From Neocallimastix lanati (nom. inval.) (lineage: Eukaryota > Neocallimastigomycota > Neocallimastigomycetes > Neocallimastigales > Neocallimastigaceae): a DNA stretch of 57,500 nucleotides. Location: contig JACVTC010000215.1 of assembly GCA_016946835.1 (NCBI GenBank), forward strand, positions 1-57,500. Reading direction: 5' to 3'. The position numbers and the translations under genes are program-made. The stretch's first letter is position 1. Each line of letters opens with the position of its first letter. This document shows positions 24,723 through 34,900 of this stretch, one piece after another. The notes below the pieces were generated by a model. It was not told the origin of the DNA and did not search any database. It saw nothing but the letters and a program-made list of their open reading frames with translations.

Positions 24723-25937
24723 CTAGGTAGAAGCTGAGTTAAACTTGACAATATTTTTCAAATGAACATTACGATTCATTTGTATATTAGTAGCAGGATC
24801 AGCTAAAGTGACTGTATTGAATTGTTTCTTTACCACTTTCATAGGTCCAACAAAGTAAGGTTCTAATTTAGTTCGATTAAAGTTTCTTACTAGTACTAAA
24901 TCACCTGGTTTTATTCTTTTAGCTTGATTCATACTGGTCTTTTCTTCTCTCCTAGTAGCCCAATATTTCGAAGCATTTTTGATATTAGATGCGGCCTCCA
25001 TTACCCATTGGTAGTGTGATACAAATTTTTCCAGTAGAATTTCGTCAGAAGACTTATTTATACCCTTAGTTTGTCTGGCAGCAATGTCAAAAGGTTGTTG
25101 GTCTTCCCTTCCATAAACTAATTCAAAACTTGAATGGTTGGTGATTGAGTTTTTAGTAGTTCTTAAAGCCCAAAGTGCAGATGGTAAAATTTCATCCCAT
25201 TCTTTGTGTTGTTGTCCAAGTAATCGTAATAATTTTCCAATTTCTTTATTACGATTCTCAACTAAACCATTGCTTTCAGGATGATATGGAGTGATAAATT
25301 TAACATATACATCATATAAATCAAGGAAGATTTTTGTCATATCTGATGTAAATTGTGTTCCATTATCAGTAGTGATAATTTGAGGTACACCGTGTCGAGC
25401 AAATACATTAATTAAAAATTTTATCACATCCTGAGAAGTAACATTTTCAGTGGGCTCTGCCTCAACCCATTTAGTAAAATAATCAACCACAACGATTATA
25501 TATTGATTATTATTTCTGGTTTTACTTAGAGGTCCTATAATGTCCAATCCTAAGTGTGTAAATGGTCCTTCCACTTCAGTTGGTTTATCTTCCGTTGGTT
25601 CAGGGTATGGTTGAGATTTATTTAATTGACATTTTTCACATTTACCTATAATTCGCTTAATGTCATTAACCATATTGTTCCAATAGTAGCTCTTTTTCAA
25701 ACGTTGGTATGTCTTGTAATAGCCTTCGTGTCCTATACTGTGTGCTTGAAAAATTAATTGAAGTTTTTCTTTTGTATCTGTAACTAATTTTCTATAATTA
25801 TTGCCATCAACAAAGTAGTCCACACCATCAATTGTCGTAAATTTTTCTTCAATAAATTCCTTAATGGTTCTTGAAAGCAGGTTTTCATCTTGTTCTTTGA
25901 TTATTTGTGTTGTTAATACAACTTTTTCCTTTTTCAT
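24723..25937 (-). CDS. Element B integrase
   Basis: A 404-codon frame. The HHCC zinc domain comes first (HSIGHEGYYKTYQRL, CEKCQLNK; residues about 67-108). The catalytic core (residues about 130-290) shows LGLDIIGPL, TTDNGTQFTS and HPESNGLVENRNKE, a plausible DD(35)E triad. The end has GDLVLVRNF and VGPMKVV, the GPY/F-like module. No chromodomain follows. It overlaps the RNase H frame by 53 nt in the +1 register. Production may need a frameshift, or the junction is a lesion, since the two domains are normally one polyprotein. The core otherwise appears intact. Confidence 0.85.
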   Translation of the reverse strand: MKKEKVVLTTQIIKEQDENLLSRTIKEFIEEKFTTIDGVDYFVDGNNYRKLVTDTKEKLQLIFQAHSIGHEGYYKTYQRLKKSYYWNNMVNDIKRIIGKCEKCQLNKSQPYPEPTEDKPTEVEGPFTHLGLDIIGPLSKTRNNNQYIIVVVDYFTKWVEAEPTENVTSQDVIKFLINVFARHGVPQIITTDNGTQFTSDMTKIFLDLYDVYVKFITPYHPESNGLVENRNKEIGKLLRLLGQQHKEWDEILPSALWALRTTKNSITNHSSFELVYGREDQQPFDIAARQTKGINKSSDEILLEKFVSHYQWVMEAASNIKNASKYWATRREEKTSMNQAKRIKPGDLVLVRNFNRTKLEPYFVGPMKVVKKQFNTVTLADPATNIQMNRNVHLKNIVKFNSAST

Positions 25938-28725
25938 TTTTCATTCTTGATAAAGCGTCTGCAACAACATTATTCTTCCCAGCTTCATATCGTAAATCAA
26001 TTCCTAACATACTGACAGTCAAACACCATCTAGTATGACGAGAATTTTGTGGTTCCTTACTTTTAAGTAATCCGATTAATGGTCTATGATCTGTATATAC
26101 TATAGTTTGCTTAGGATTTCCCATAATATAAGATTTTAATTTATTAATACAGTAAATTAGAGCAGCACCTTCTAGATCCGTAATTCCATAATTCTTTTCC
26201 GATTTAGATAAACTTCTACTAATATAATGAACCGGATGCTCCTTTCCAGTTTCATCATCCTTTTGTAAAAGCACACCGCCTATTCCATCATAGGAAGCAT
26301 CTGTTCTTATAATAAATTCTCTATCAAATCTAGGAAATCTTAATATTGGGGCATTGATTAATCTTTCCTTAAGAATTTTAAAACTTTCTTCTTGTTCCTT
26401 TTTCCATTCAAACTTAATACCTTTTCTTAATAGAATGCATAGAGGAGCAGTAACTTTTGCAAAGTCCTTAATAAAATTTCTATAATATCCAATGGCTCCT
26501 AAAAATGATCGAAGTTCATGAATGTTAGAGGGAGCCTTCCATTCTTTAATAGCTTCAACTTTGTTTTCCAATGGACTTAAACCTTCTGAGGATACTTTAT
26601 ATCCAAGTACTTCTACTTCAGTTTGCATGAAAGAACACTTTTCGATATTGATTTTTAACTTATGTTCCTTGAATATTTCTAAGACTTGTTTAAGATGTTC
26701 TAGGTGTTCTTCTTCAGTTCTTGAGTAGATTAAAATATCATCGATAAAGTTATAGACGCATTTTCCTATTAAGGGAAATAGTATACGGTTCATTTCTCTT
26801 TGGAATGTAGCTGGAGCACCTGTTAAACCGAAGGGCATTACCTTGAATTGGTAGTTTCCGAACTTAGTTGTAAAGGTAGTGATTTCAACACTATCATCAT
26901 CCATTAATATTTGATGATAACCGGAATAAAGATCTAATGTTGAGAAGATTTTTGCTCCATCTAAGCTATCAAAAATTTCCTCAATATTTGGTAAAGAATA
27001 AGAATCCTTCTTAGTTGCTTCATTTACTTTCCTATAGTCAATACACAGGCGCCATTTACCGTTCTTTTTAGGCACAAGTACTACTGGTGATGACCATTCT
27101 GAACATGAAGGTTCAATTAATCGTTTATATATGAGTTTGGTTAATTCTTCTTTTAAGATATCTGTTTTTAATTTACTAAGTCGATAAAATTTTTGTTTAA
27201 TAGGTTTAACTCCTTCCTTAAGAATAATTTTGTGTGGTGATAAAACTGAAGGTGTTAATTCTTCAGAAGAAGTTGCAATTATATCAATATATTCTTCAAG
27301 TAATTTAGTAATAGCTTCTCTATAATTTGAATTAATTGTACTTTGAAAAACTGTGTCATATATATATTTTATGGGTGGTAATCCTTCAATCGTTTTCAAT
27401 TGTTGCTTAGCTTCTTGGTGATTCAATGCTTTGATTACACATAATAATTTTTCTTCGTCATCATATTCATTATTAATAGGTGCGATTTCTTCAATTAAAC
27501 CTTGATCATTAAATCGACAAAGACTATATCTAATTGGATGTATAAATAACTGGTTATCAATTTGAGTTTTGAGGTTGATTAATATATCATAGAATGGATC
27601 CTCCTTGTCTATAATTCTACACGTAACAAGTAGTTCTAGTTCATTAATTTTTACGGGAACTTTGATTAACACATCTTCTGAGTAATCATCATTCAGCGTT
27701 GCTAAACGTATTCGTCCTGCACTAACTCCTATAGGTTCATACTGATAAGGTAATTTATCTAAAAATTGCTTTGTGATAATACTTAAGTTGCTACATGAAT
27801 CTATTAAAGCCTTACCACGAACTCCATCTACTATTACATCAACCATAGCAATATCATCTTCTTGTGGTTCATGATGTTTACTTTTATATGTATGATCTAT
27901 ATTGTTCGTTATTATTGTAGTAGCACACATATTATCCACTGCACCTGAAATTTTAGTATTATTCTTTTCTAATTTAAGTCCTTGTGATACTTGAGACCGT
28001 ATCTTTGGAGCAACGTCCAATAATTGTCCAAATGTAATATTGCAATTACTGGAGTTTAAATCTTTGATCACGTCATAACTATCACAATCAGTTTGCATTT
28101 GTATTCTTCTTGGAATTCTGGTTGGCATAATTTCAGTTGACTTTTCTGATGCTTTTTCTTGAATTAATTTATTTAAAGTTTGTTTAGAATTATTTCCTTC
28201 CTGAGAAGTTTCTTCATTAATAATATTAACAATACTATTTTTATTATTTTCCACAGAAGTACTAGTACTAGCTCTTTCCTTATCTCTTAGCTCTTTCTCA
28301 ATCCTCTTTTCTTTCTCTATTCTGGGTTGAGCCATAATCGAAGGATGTAATTGAGTTGTTGGCTTTTTGACTGGTCGCGATGTTCCCCTTAATTGATTTT
28401 CTTTTTGTTTTCGTAAACCTGGAGTAACTATTGGCTTAGGATCATCTCTTAGACTACGGTGAACCCTCTTTCCTCTTTGGTCACTAGTCTCTTCATCTTT
28501 AGGATTTGCCTTTCTCTTTATAACGTTTACTAAGTAATCCAATTCTTTGGAACCATCCGACTCATCATCAAAATCTTCGTAATAATCCGTAGTAGTACCT
28601 TCTTGGAAATCAGCAATTTCTTCATAATCATCATCTTCTTTTAAGTCAACTATTTTGGGACGATGGCAGACTGAAGCAATTTTTTTGACGATGGGAGTGC
28701 TTCTACTCCCTTTTAGTGGTTTAAA
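25885..28725 (-). CDS. Element B protease-reverse transcriptase-RNase H
   Basis: Pol frame entered from gag by -1 frameshifting at 28719-28725 and open to 25885. A charged linker (to about 27900) precedes the retropepsin, where the expected D-S/T-G triad reads LIDSCSNLSIIT: Cys replaces the invariant Gly. RT follows with WRLCIDYRKVNE, FSTLDLYSGYHQI, MPFGLTGAPATFQ and FIDDILIYS. RNase H has RTDASYDGIGGVLLQ, DLEGAALIYC and YTDHRPL. The frame ends 24 codons past ADALSRM while integrase starts in the +1 frame. No ATG is required because the frame overlaps gag. The Gly-to-Cys change probably disables proteolysis. Confidence 0.85.
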   Translation of the reverse strand, partial: FKPLKGSRSTPIVKKIASVCHRPKIVDLKEDDDYEEIADFQEGTTTDYYEDFDDESDGSKELDYLVNVIKRKANPKDEETSDQRGKRVHRSLRDDPKPIVTPGLRKQKENQLRGTSRPVKKPTTQLHPSIMAQPRIEKEKRIEKELRDKERASTSTSVENNKNSIVNIINEETSQEGNNSKQTLNKLIQEKASEKSTEIMPTRIPRRIQMQTDCDSYDVIKDLNSSNCNITFGQLLDVAPKIRSQVSQGLKLEKNNTKISGAVDNMCATTIITNNIDHTYKSKHHEPQEDDIAMVDVIVDGVRGKALIDSCSNLSIITKQFLDKLPYQYEPIGVSAGRIRLATLNDDYSEDVLIKVPVKINELELLVTCRIIDKEDPFYDILINLKTQIDNQLFIHPIRYSLCRFNDQGLIEEIAPINNEYDDEEKLLCVIKALNHQEAKQQLKTIEGLPPIKYIYDTVFQSTINSNYREAITKLLEEYIDIIATSSEELTPSVLSPHKIILKEGVKPIKQKFYRLSKLKTDILKEELTKLIYKRLIEPSCSEWSSPVVLVPKKNGKWRLCIDYRKVNEATKKDSYSLPNIEEIFDSLDGAKIFSTLDLYSGYHQILMDDDSVEITTFTTKFGNYQFKVMPFGLTGAPATFQREMNRILFPLIGKCVYNFIDDILIYSRTEEEHLEHLKQVLEIFKEHKLKINIEKCSFMQTEVEVLGYKVSSEGLSPLENKVEAIKEWKAPSNIHELRSFLGAIGYYRNFIKDFAKVTAPLCILLRKGIKFEWKKEQEESFKILKERLINAPILRFPRFDREFIIRTDASYDGIGGVLLQKDDETGKEHPVHYISRSLSKSEKNYGITDLEGAALIYCINKLKSYIMGNPKQTIVYTDHRPLIGLLKSKEPQNSRHTRWCLTVSMLGIDLRYEAGKNNVVADALSRMKNEKGKSCINNTNNQRTR
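28693..28725 (-). promoter_or_regulatory. -1 ribosomal frameshift signal, element B gag/pol
   Basis: Gag reads ...TAT TTA AAC CAC TAA. The heptamer T TTA AAC (28725-28719) fits the X XXY YYZ slippery rule in the gag frame. Eight nucleotides downstream lies a perfect hairpin GGGAGT-AGAAGC-ACTCCC (28710-28693). A -1 slip opens the pol frame, which has no stop through to 25885. The gag stop is 6-8 nt past the heptamer. This is the standard layout of a -1 frameshift element. Confidence 0.8.
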
Positions 28726-29630
28726 TAATTTTCATAAAACTTCTTGCGGTTATTTTCCAATATAGAATTTAATTTAGGACAGTTTCGTTTGGTATGTCCT
28801 TCATTGCTACAAAACCAGCAAGTACTAATTTTCATTTCTTTCATCTTGTTAGTGATATTTTCTATAGATACATTTTTGTGGGTTTTTGGTTTGTTAAAAT
28901 CATTTGAAATGTTCTTATTAAAATTACTTTTAGAGTTAAGGAGATTGTAACGAGTCTTATCATAATATTCAGTACTATTTTTAATAGATAAGCGATCAAC
29001 TTTTTCGGCTATAGCGAACGCTTTGGTAATAGAAATATGGTCTTTAAGCATAACCTTTCTCCATGCGTCAGGATTATTGGTTAAGGAATCTGCATAATCT
29101 AAAACACTAATTTTTCTTCTTCTCTTTTTATCCAATTTATGGTACAAAGATCTATAACGGACATTAAAATCTTTAACTTTCTCGTTCTTCTTTATTTTCA
29201 TGGAACGTAATTCTCGTAACAAATTGGTTTGATCTTCTTTAAGTCCATAGAAAGTCTTCAGATGATTTATGATTTCATCAAGGCTTGGATAGGTGCTAGT
29301 AGATTCACTTTCTTCATCATCTTCTCCTTCACTATCGCTATCGAAATCAGAATCTTCATCTTCAGTAAGGTCATTTCCATCTTCTAGTTCTTGGATAATT
29401 TCTCTTGGTTCTCCAGAAGCCGTTAATATACAAGCAGTAAAAATAGTTTCAGGATCCTTGATATGTTGGTATTTTATCCATGCCTTTAACTCGTTTGCCC
29501 AGGAATTGATGTCTAGGTTTTGTTTAGTAAGCTTTTCAAAATCTTTTAATTCTTTCTTTAATTCTCGGAAGCTAAGCTTACTTTCTGGAGTACTCTCTGT
29601 TGGAGTACTGGAAGTACTGGATGTTCTCAT
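28713..29630 (-). CDS. Element B Gag
   Basis: 305 codons from ATG at 29630. The N-terminus is Ser/Thr-rich. A capsid-like helical region follows, with an acidic insert (about residues 83-110) and a conserved-looking block near residues 140-160 (LLRELRSMKIKKNEKVKDF, typical of Ty3 Gag). The end carries one CCHC zinc knuckle, CWFCSNEGHTKRNC (about residue 273), for genomic RNA binding. The last codons overlap pol through the frameshift signal. It appears intact. Confidence 0.85.
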   Translation of the reverse strand: MRTSSTSSTPTESTPESKLSFRELKKELKDFEKLTKQNLDINSWANELKAWIKYQHIKDPETIFTACILTASGEPREIIQELEDGNDLTEDEDSDFDSDSEGEDDEESESTSTYPSLDEIINHLKTFYGLKEDQTNLLRELRSMKIKKNEKVKDFNVRYRSLYHKLDKKRRRKISVLDYADSLTNNPDAWRKVMLKDHISITKAFAIAEKVDRLSIKNSTEYYDKTRYNLLNSKSNFNKNISNDFNKPKTHKNVSIENITNKMKEMKISTCWFCSNEGHTKRNCPKLNSILENNRKKFYENYLNH

Positions 29631-30110
29631 TAAATAAAATTTATTGTATCTATAGAATGCTAAACCTCGTAATGTATAAATTGTTATAAAAAGTAAAAAA
29701 AAAAAAATTAAAAAAAATAAATCTTTTAACTAATAAAATTATTAATTATTTATTATTATTAATCATTTATTAAATTATAATAATCGTGCAATCTGATAGT
29801 ACACACTGTCTGACGTGCAGCTTACCTCTTGAAAGGTGTCATGCCACGCGTGTGCCACGGTTACTATTTTCAATATAAAAAATAGCAGTCCAGAGCCTAC
29901 TAGCCCAATTACTATGTAGGATAAACTTAACCCGGAAATCTATGCACGAATATTAGTTTAATTTAATATTAATTAATATTTTTAACAATTAATAATAATT
30001 AGTTAAAAATATAAAAATTGTTTTCTTTTTTAAAAAAATATTTGTTTTATTAGAAAAATTATTTATTAATATTATAATTTTATCCCTAATGTATTAATTT
30101 ATTATTATAT
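29631..30110 (-). other. Element B 5' leader
   Basis: Untranslated leader between the primer site and gag. The part at about 29786-29945 is clearly richer in G and C than anything nearby, with self-complementary pieces such as GTGTCATGCCACGCGTGTGCCACG. This is a likely structured RNA (packaging or translation control), but no specific function is shown. Confidence 0.5.
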
Positions 30111-30128
30111 TCCCCGATATCTCCACCA
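30111..30128 (-). promoter_or_regulatory. Element B primer-binding site (tRNA type)
   Basis: On the element strand, eight bases past the 5' LTR, the sequence starts TGGTGGAGATATCGGGG. That is the complement of a tRNA 3' end terminating in CCA. I cannot name the tRNA. It contrasts with the self-complementary sites of elements A, C and D. Confidence 0.65.
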
Positions 30129-30136
30129 ATTTTTCA

Positions 30137-30925
30137 TGGTATGGTTCATATAATTTTAGGAATATAATAATAATTAACACAAATAATAAAATTACAATAA
30201 AAAAAAATAATTTGTTTTAAAATCAATATTTATTTATTTAAATTTATAAAAAAAAAAATAATAATATAATTATTTATTTAATAAAAAGAAAGTTTTTCAT
30301 TATATTTTATTTCACTAAAATTACATGTATTTATATTTTTTTATCAAATTAAAATTTGTAAAGCCTAACTATTTTTTTAATAAACTAATTACTAATTATT
30401 TTTATAAATAAAACATTTAAATTGAAATTGAATTATTATTTTAGTTAATAATATTATTGTTATAAATAGTAGTTATATATTATTGAATTATTAATTATTT
30501 AATAATAGTTTAATACTAATATATATAAAATAAAAATAAAGAGATTATACAGAATATTTTATTGTGGTTTAGTTAAATTTAGTAATTAAAAATAAATTTA
30601 AATTGATAACGAAAATTTTAATAACTAATTAAATAGATTTGATTATTTTCAATATAACATAATACAAAAGAAATATAATATTAATATATTAAGTGGGCAA
30701 GGACAATATTCTTGGCTAAAGATTTTTAATACATTATAATGGAATCGGATCGATAATTCAAAAAGGAATTATAAGTTAATTAGTGATTTATTAACTTAAG
30801 ATTGCTATTTAGTAATATTTGAAGAATATTGGAAAGTTCCAATTATATAGAATAGAATAATCTATAAGGTTAGAATAATTTATATTATTCTAGCACAATT
30901 AGTATTATTTGTTCATTCTGTATTA
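30137..30925 (-). repeat. Element B 5' LTR
   Basis: 789 bp, matching 23911-24699. Its outer end (TATTA) abuts AGTT. The final A together with AGTT forms the AAGTT target that element C duplicated, showing that C arrived after B. Confidence 0.95.
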
Positions 30926-30929
30926 AGTT

Positions 30930-31816
30930 TGTAAGAAATATAGAAATATTTTCTATATTTCTTAGTCTAAATATAAATTTTATTAATTACAAATTAACCT
31001 AAATATAAATTTTGTTAATTACAAATTAATCTAAATATAAATTTTATTGATTAAAAAATTAAAATACGTAAGTATAATAATATTAAATATTAAAAAATAA
31101 TAATAGAATTTTCACAAATACAATTATGTTTAAAATTTAAAATTCTTCTAAATAATTTCCACAATAATATTAAATAATAAATAAATTAAAATTAATATTT
31201 AATATTCTAAAATTATTTTCACAATAATATTAAATAATAATTAAATTAAATTAAATAATAAATTTCTTTGAAATAATTCGTTCTAATTTAATACAATTAA
31301 GAAAATCTTCAGGTTTTTCTGCTAGTCTTTTCCTGAAGATACAACAGCTGACTAGCAAACAATAGCTTAATTAAGAAATAATTAATATATTATATTAAAT
31401 AATTATTAATTAAATAAACACATGAAAAAAAAAATAATAATAATTAATTAATTAAACAGACACATGATAAAATAATAATAATAATAAATAAATATAAAAT
31501 AAGATTAATTAATAAATAAAAAAGTATAAAATAACGATTGATTTCTGTTTTTTCAGAAATCAAGAGTTATTATTATTAAAAATATTAATAAAGATAAATA
31601 TTAAAAATAATAATAACCTAAAATTTAAAGTTTAAAATTTTTTTTAATAAAATTTTGTGTTTTAAAAACTTATTTTTATATACGAGTCTTCTACTTTTTC
31701 TAATTTTCGTCTATTTAAATATAAGTATTTTTCTTTATTTTTTTTTTAATAATAAACTCAATCAATATAAAAAATAAACTCTTATAAAAAATTTCTTTTT
31801 ATTAGAGTTTCTTACA
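30930..31816 (+). repeat. Element C 5' LTR
   Basis: 887 bp. It contains a TATA box (31525-31533), a perfect 10-bp inverted repeat TTGATTTCTG/CAGAAATCAA (31538-31563) and the self-primer sequence 31557-31573. U3 is therefore predicted as 30930 to about 31556. The 3' copy is 36079-36965. Confidence 0.95.
31525..31533 (+). promoter_or_regulatory. TATA box and predicted start site, element C
   Basis: TATAAAATA lies 32 nt before the AAATCAAGAG sequence (31557) that pairs with the primer-binding site. In self-priming elements that sequence is the RNA 5' end, so spacing and pairing both place transcription start near 31557. The start is inferred. Confidence 0.6.
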
Positions 31817-31833
31817 ATAATAACTCTTGATTT
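31817..31833 (+). promoter_or_regulatory. Self-primer binding site, element C
   Basis: ATAATAACTCTTGATTT directly abuts the 5' LTR and is perfectly complementary over 17 nt to 31557-31573 within the LTR (AAATCAAGAGTTATTAT). It does not start with TGG, so an ordinary tRNA primer is unlikely. Tf1 of fission yeast uses an 11-nt version of this arrangement. Confidence 0.75.
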
Positions 31834-31879
31834 ATATATAATAATTTTATATATAATAATAATTATAGTTAAAAATAAA

Positions 31880-31920
<41 letters not shown>

Positions 31921-31980
31921 ATTATAATTTTTATAAAAAATATATTATACTCTATACATTCACTTTATTTTTATTTCATA
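31834..31980 (+). other. Element C short leader
   Basis: AT-rich leader with an A run of about 40 (31879-31918) before the ATG at 31981. No upstream ORF of note. Confidence 0.6.
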
Positions 31981-34900
31981 ATGAATATTAATATTGCAGG
32001 TACTTCAGAAAACAATGGAAATAATGACATTTCCATTTCAAAAAATAAGCCGGATGAAACATCAAAGTTAATTTCAACTATTACGGAATATATTCCAACC
32101 TTCTTCTCACCCAATGGCATACTAACACAAGAAAAAGAAAATGAAAATAACTTGAATATGATAGAAATTATTAGCCAATGTGAGCTCTTTTTCCATGACC
32201 ACCCAAATTCTTTTACTGCTGAAGAAAGTAAATGTTCTTTTTTAATTCACAAATTACAAGGTCCTTCAAAAAAATGGGGTTTATCTCTTAAGGAAGAAGG
32301 GATTCTTCAAACACTTGGATATGAGAAATTTAAAGAATTACTAATCAACAATTTTGGTGATAGCAAAGAACAGAGGTATTCTCTTATTGAAAAACTATTA
32401 AATTTAAGACAAAGGACCCTTGGAAAGGCAGCCTTTTATACTATAGAATTTAGAAGGCTTGCCAAAAGAATTGGATGGAATGATGGAGTCTACATTGACT
32501 TAATAAGAAGAGGACTCCTAGAAGAAGTTCAAAAAGAATTTGATAAAGCCGAACGGCCTTCTAACTTATTTGAAGCTACTAATTTGATTATCACATTGGA
32601 TAAGAAATGTTATTTGGAAACCAACCTAAAGTCTAAAGATAAAAGTCCTAAGGATACCTATCACAAAAGGAAATTCTCCGAATCCAAAAGGAGTGAATAT
32701 AGAAATAAAAATTATCAGAAATATAAGAAAAGTAAAATTGATAATCTATTATCAGCAAATTTCACTCCTAACAAGAAAAATATGATGACCTCCACTTTTT
32801 TATTAGTAGTCAACAATGATAAAATTAAAATTAAATTATTAATAGATTCTGGCTCTTCCAGAAGTTTCATTTGTCAAAATTTCGTTAAAATAAATAAGAT
32901 TCCGTATTCTGGTCTACCATCTCCTGTTAACATTCAACTACCAAATGGAAAATCTATGAATATTAAGTATGTGACTAAACCTCTTAAACTCAGCTTTATG
33001 GATCACCATGAAACATTTGAATTTAATATTGCCAGTTTACAACTCCAAGGAATTACTGGAATTCTAGGAAGAGATTGGCTTAACAAACATAAGCCCTATA
33101 TAAATTTTGAAAAAAATACTATTTACTTCTTAGAAAAGTACTGTGCAAAACATTGTGATTCAGCAAAAGGGAATAAATTTATCTTCCATTCTAAAGATTT
33201 CACTGCTTCTATGGTCCCTGACGATACAATTGTCTACGATAATCTTCTTAATGAAGAAAATGATGTAGATCTTTGTGCTGCTTTACAAGAAATCCCTATT
33301 GAACGTACTAAAGAACAAAGCATTGAAACAAAAAAAGAAATCGTTGAAAAATATTACTTCAATTTAAAGAAAACATTTGAGAAAAAAGAAGCCGACAAAT
33401 TGCCACCCCACAGAAATTATGACATGTCTATAGATTTAATCCCAGGAAGTCAACTATACTACGGTCCAATATATTCTTTATCCATCACAGAAATGAAAGC
33501 CTTAAAGGAATATATAAATGAAAATTTAAATAAGGGATTTATTCGGAAGTCGAATTCACCCGCTGGTGCTCCAGTTCTCTTTGTAAGAAAACATGATGGG
33601 ACGTTAAGACTTTGTGTTGACTATCGCAAGTTGAATTCAATTACTATTAGAAATAGTTACCCTATACCAAGGATAAATGATCTTATTGAATCCTTCCAGG
33701 GTGCGGTAATTTTTACACGTCTGGATCTCAGATCAGCATATAATTTAATAAGAATACGAGAAGGACATGAATATTTGACGGCGTTTAGGACTCCCATAGG
33801 ACATTACGAATACTTAGTAATGCCGTTCGGGCTAAGAAATGCACCTTCAGTCTTCCAACACTTTGTACAGGATATATTCTCTGATGTTATTGGAAGATTT
33901 GTTCAAATCTACTTGGATGATATTATTATTTATTCTAAAAGTAGTAAAGAACATACAAGTCATGTTTCCCTCATATTGAGTAGGCTAATAGAAAATGGAT
34001 TATACGCAAAATTAGAAAAGTGCGACTTCCATGTCCAGGAAACAAATTTCTTAGGTTTCAGAATCTCTTCTAAAGGACTTATTATGAATGAAGATAAGCT
34101 GAAATCTATTCTAGAGTGGCCCGTTCCAAAAAATCTCAAGGAACTTCAAAGCTTTCTTGGCTTATGCAATTTCTATAGGAGGTTTATAAAAGACTTTGCT
34201 CAAATCATGGAGCCACTCAGAAAATTATTAAAAAAGGATAATCAGTACATATGGAATGAGAAAGCCGATGAAGCATTTACTAGGTTAAAAGAATCCTTCA
34301 AAAGTAACAAACTCCTTATTCATCCTGACCCAGATAAAGAATTCATTGTAGAAACAGATGCAAGTGACTTCGCTGTTGGATGTATCTTGTCTCAAAAAAG
34401 TGAAGAAGATAATCAGCTTCACCCAGTAGCATTTTATTCTAGATCCATGACCCTAACTGAATCTAATTATACTATATATGATAAAGAGCTTTTAGCTGTC
34501 ATAACCGCATTAGAAGTGTGGAGACATCACTTGGAAGGTTCAAAGCTACCAGTTCAAATTATAACAGATCATAAAAACTTACTCTATTTCAAAAAACCTC
34601 ATCACTTAAACCAAAGACAAATAAGATGGGGTTTATTTCTCTCAAAATTTGATTACAGAATATCATATAGATCTGGAGAAAAAAACAGCAGACCAGATGC
34701 ACTTTCCAGGAGACCAGACTACAAGGAATTGCAAGATGGTAAAAAATCTATCAAAACAACTCTTTTAAAAGAAGAAGATTTCTGTTGTACTACTATAGAA
34801 AATATTAACAAATTGATAGAAGCTCAGAAAAAAGACAAATATTGTAGAGACATTTTCTCAAAACTAAAAAATAAAGACTCCCAATTAAAATCTTCTGTTT

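Larger units (their letters stand above)
23911..30925 (-). mobile_element. Element B: Ty3/gypsy retrotransposon, tRNA-primed
   Basis: A 7.0-kb minus-strand element with two apparently identical 789-bp LTRs (23911-24699 and 30137-30925). It is flanked by the 4-bp duplication AGTT (23907-23910 and 30926-30929) inside element D's 5' LTR. LTR ends are not TG/CA on the element strand (TAATACAG...CATACCA). It encodes Gag, a frameshifted protease-RT-RNase H, and integrase without a chromodomain. Its organisation differs from A, C and D and matches relic E. LTR identity implies a recent insertion, yet the protease active site and the RNase H/integrase junction look damaged. Confidence 0.9.
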
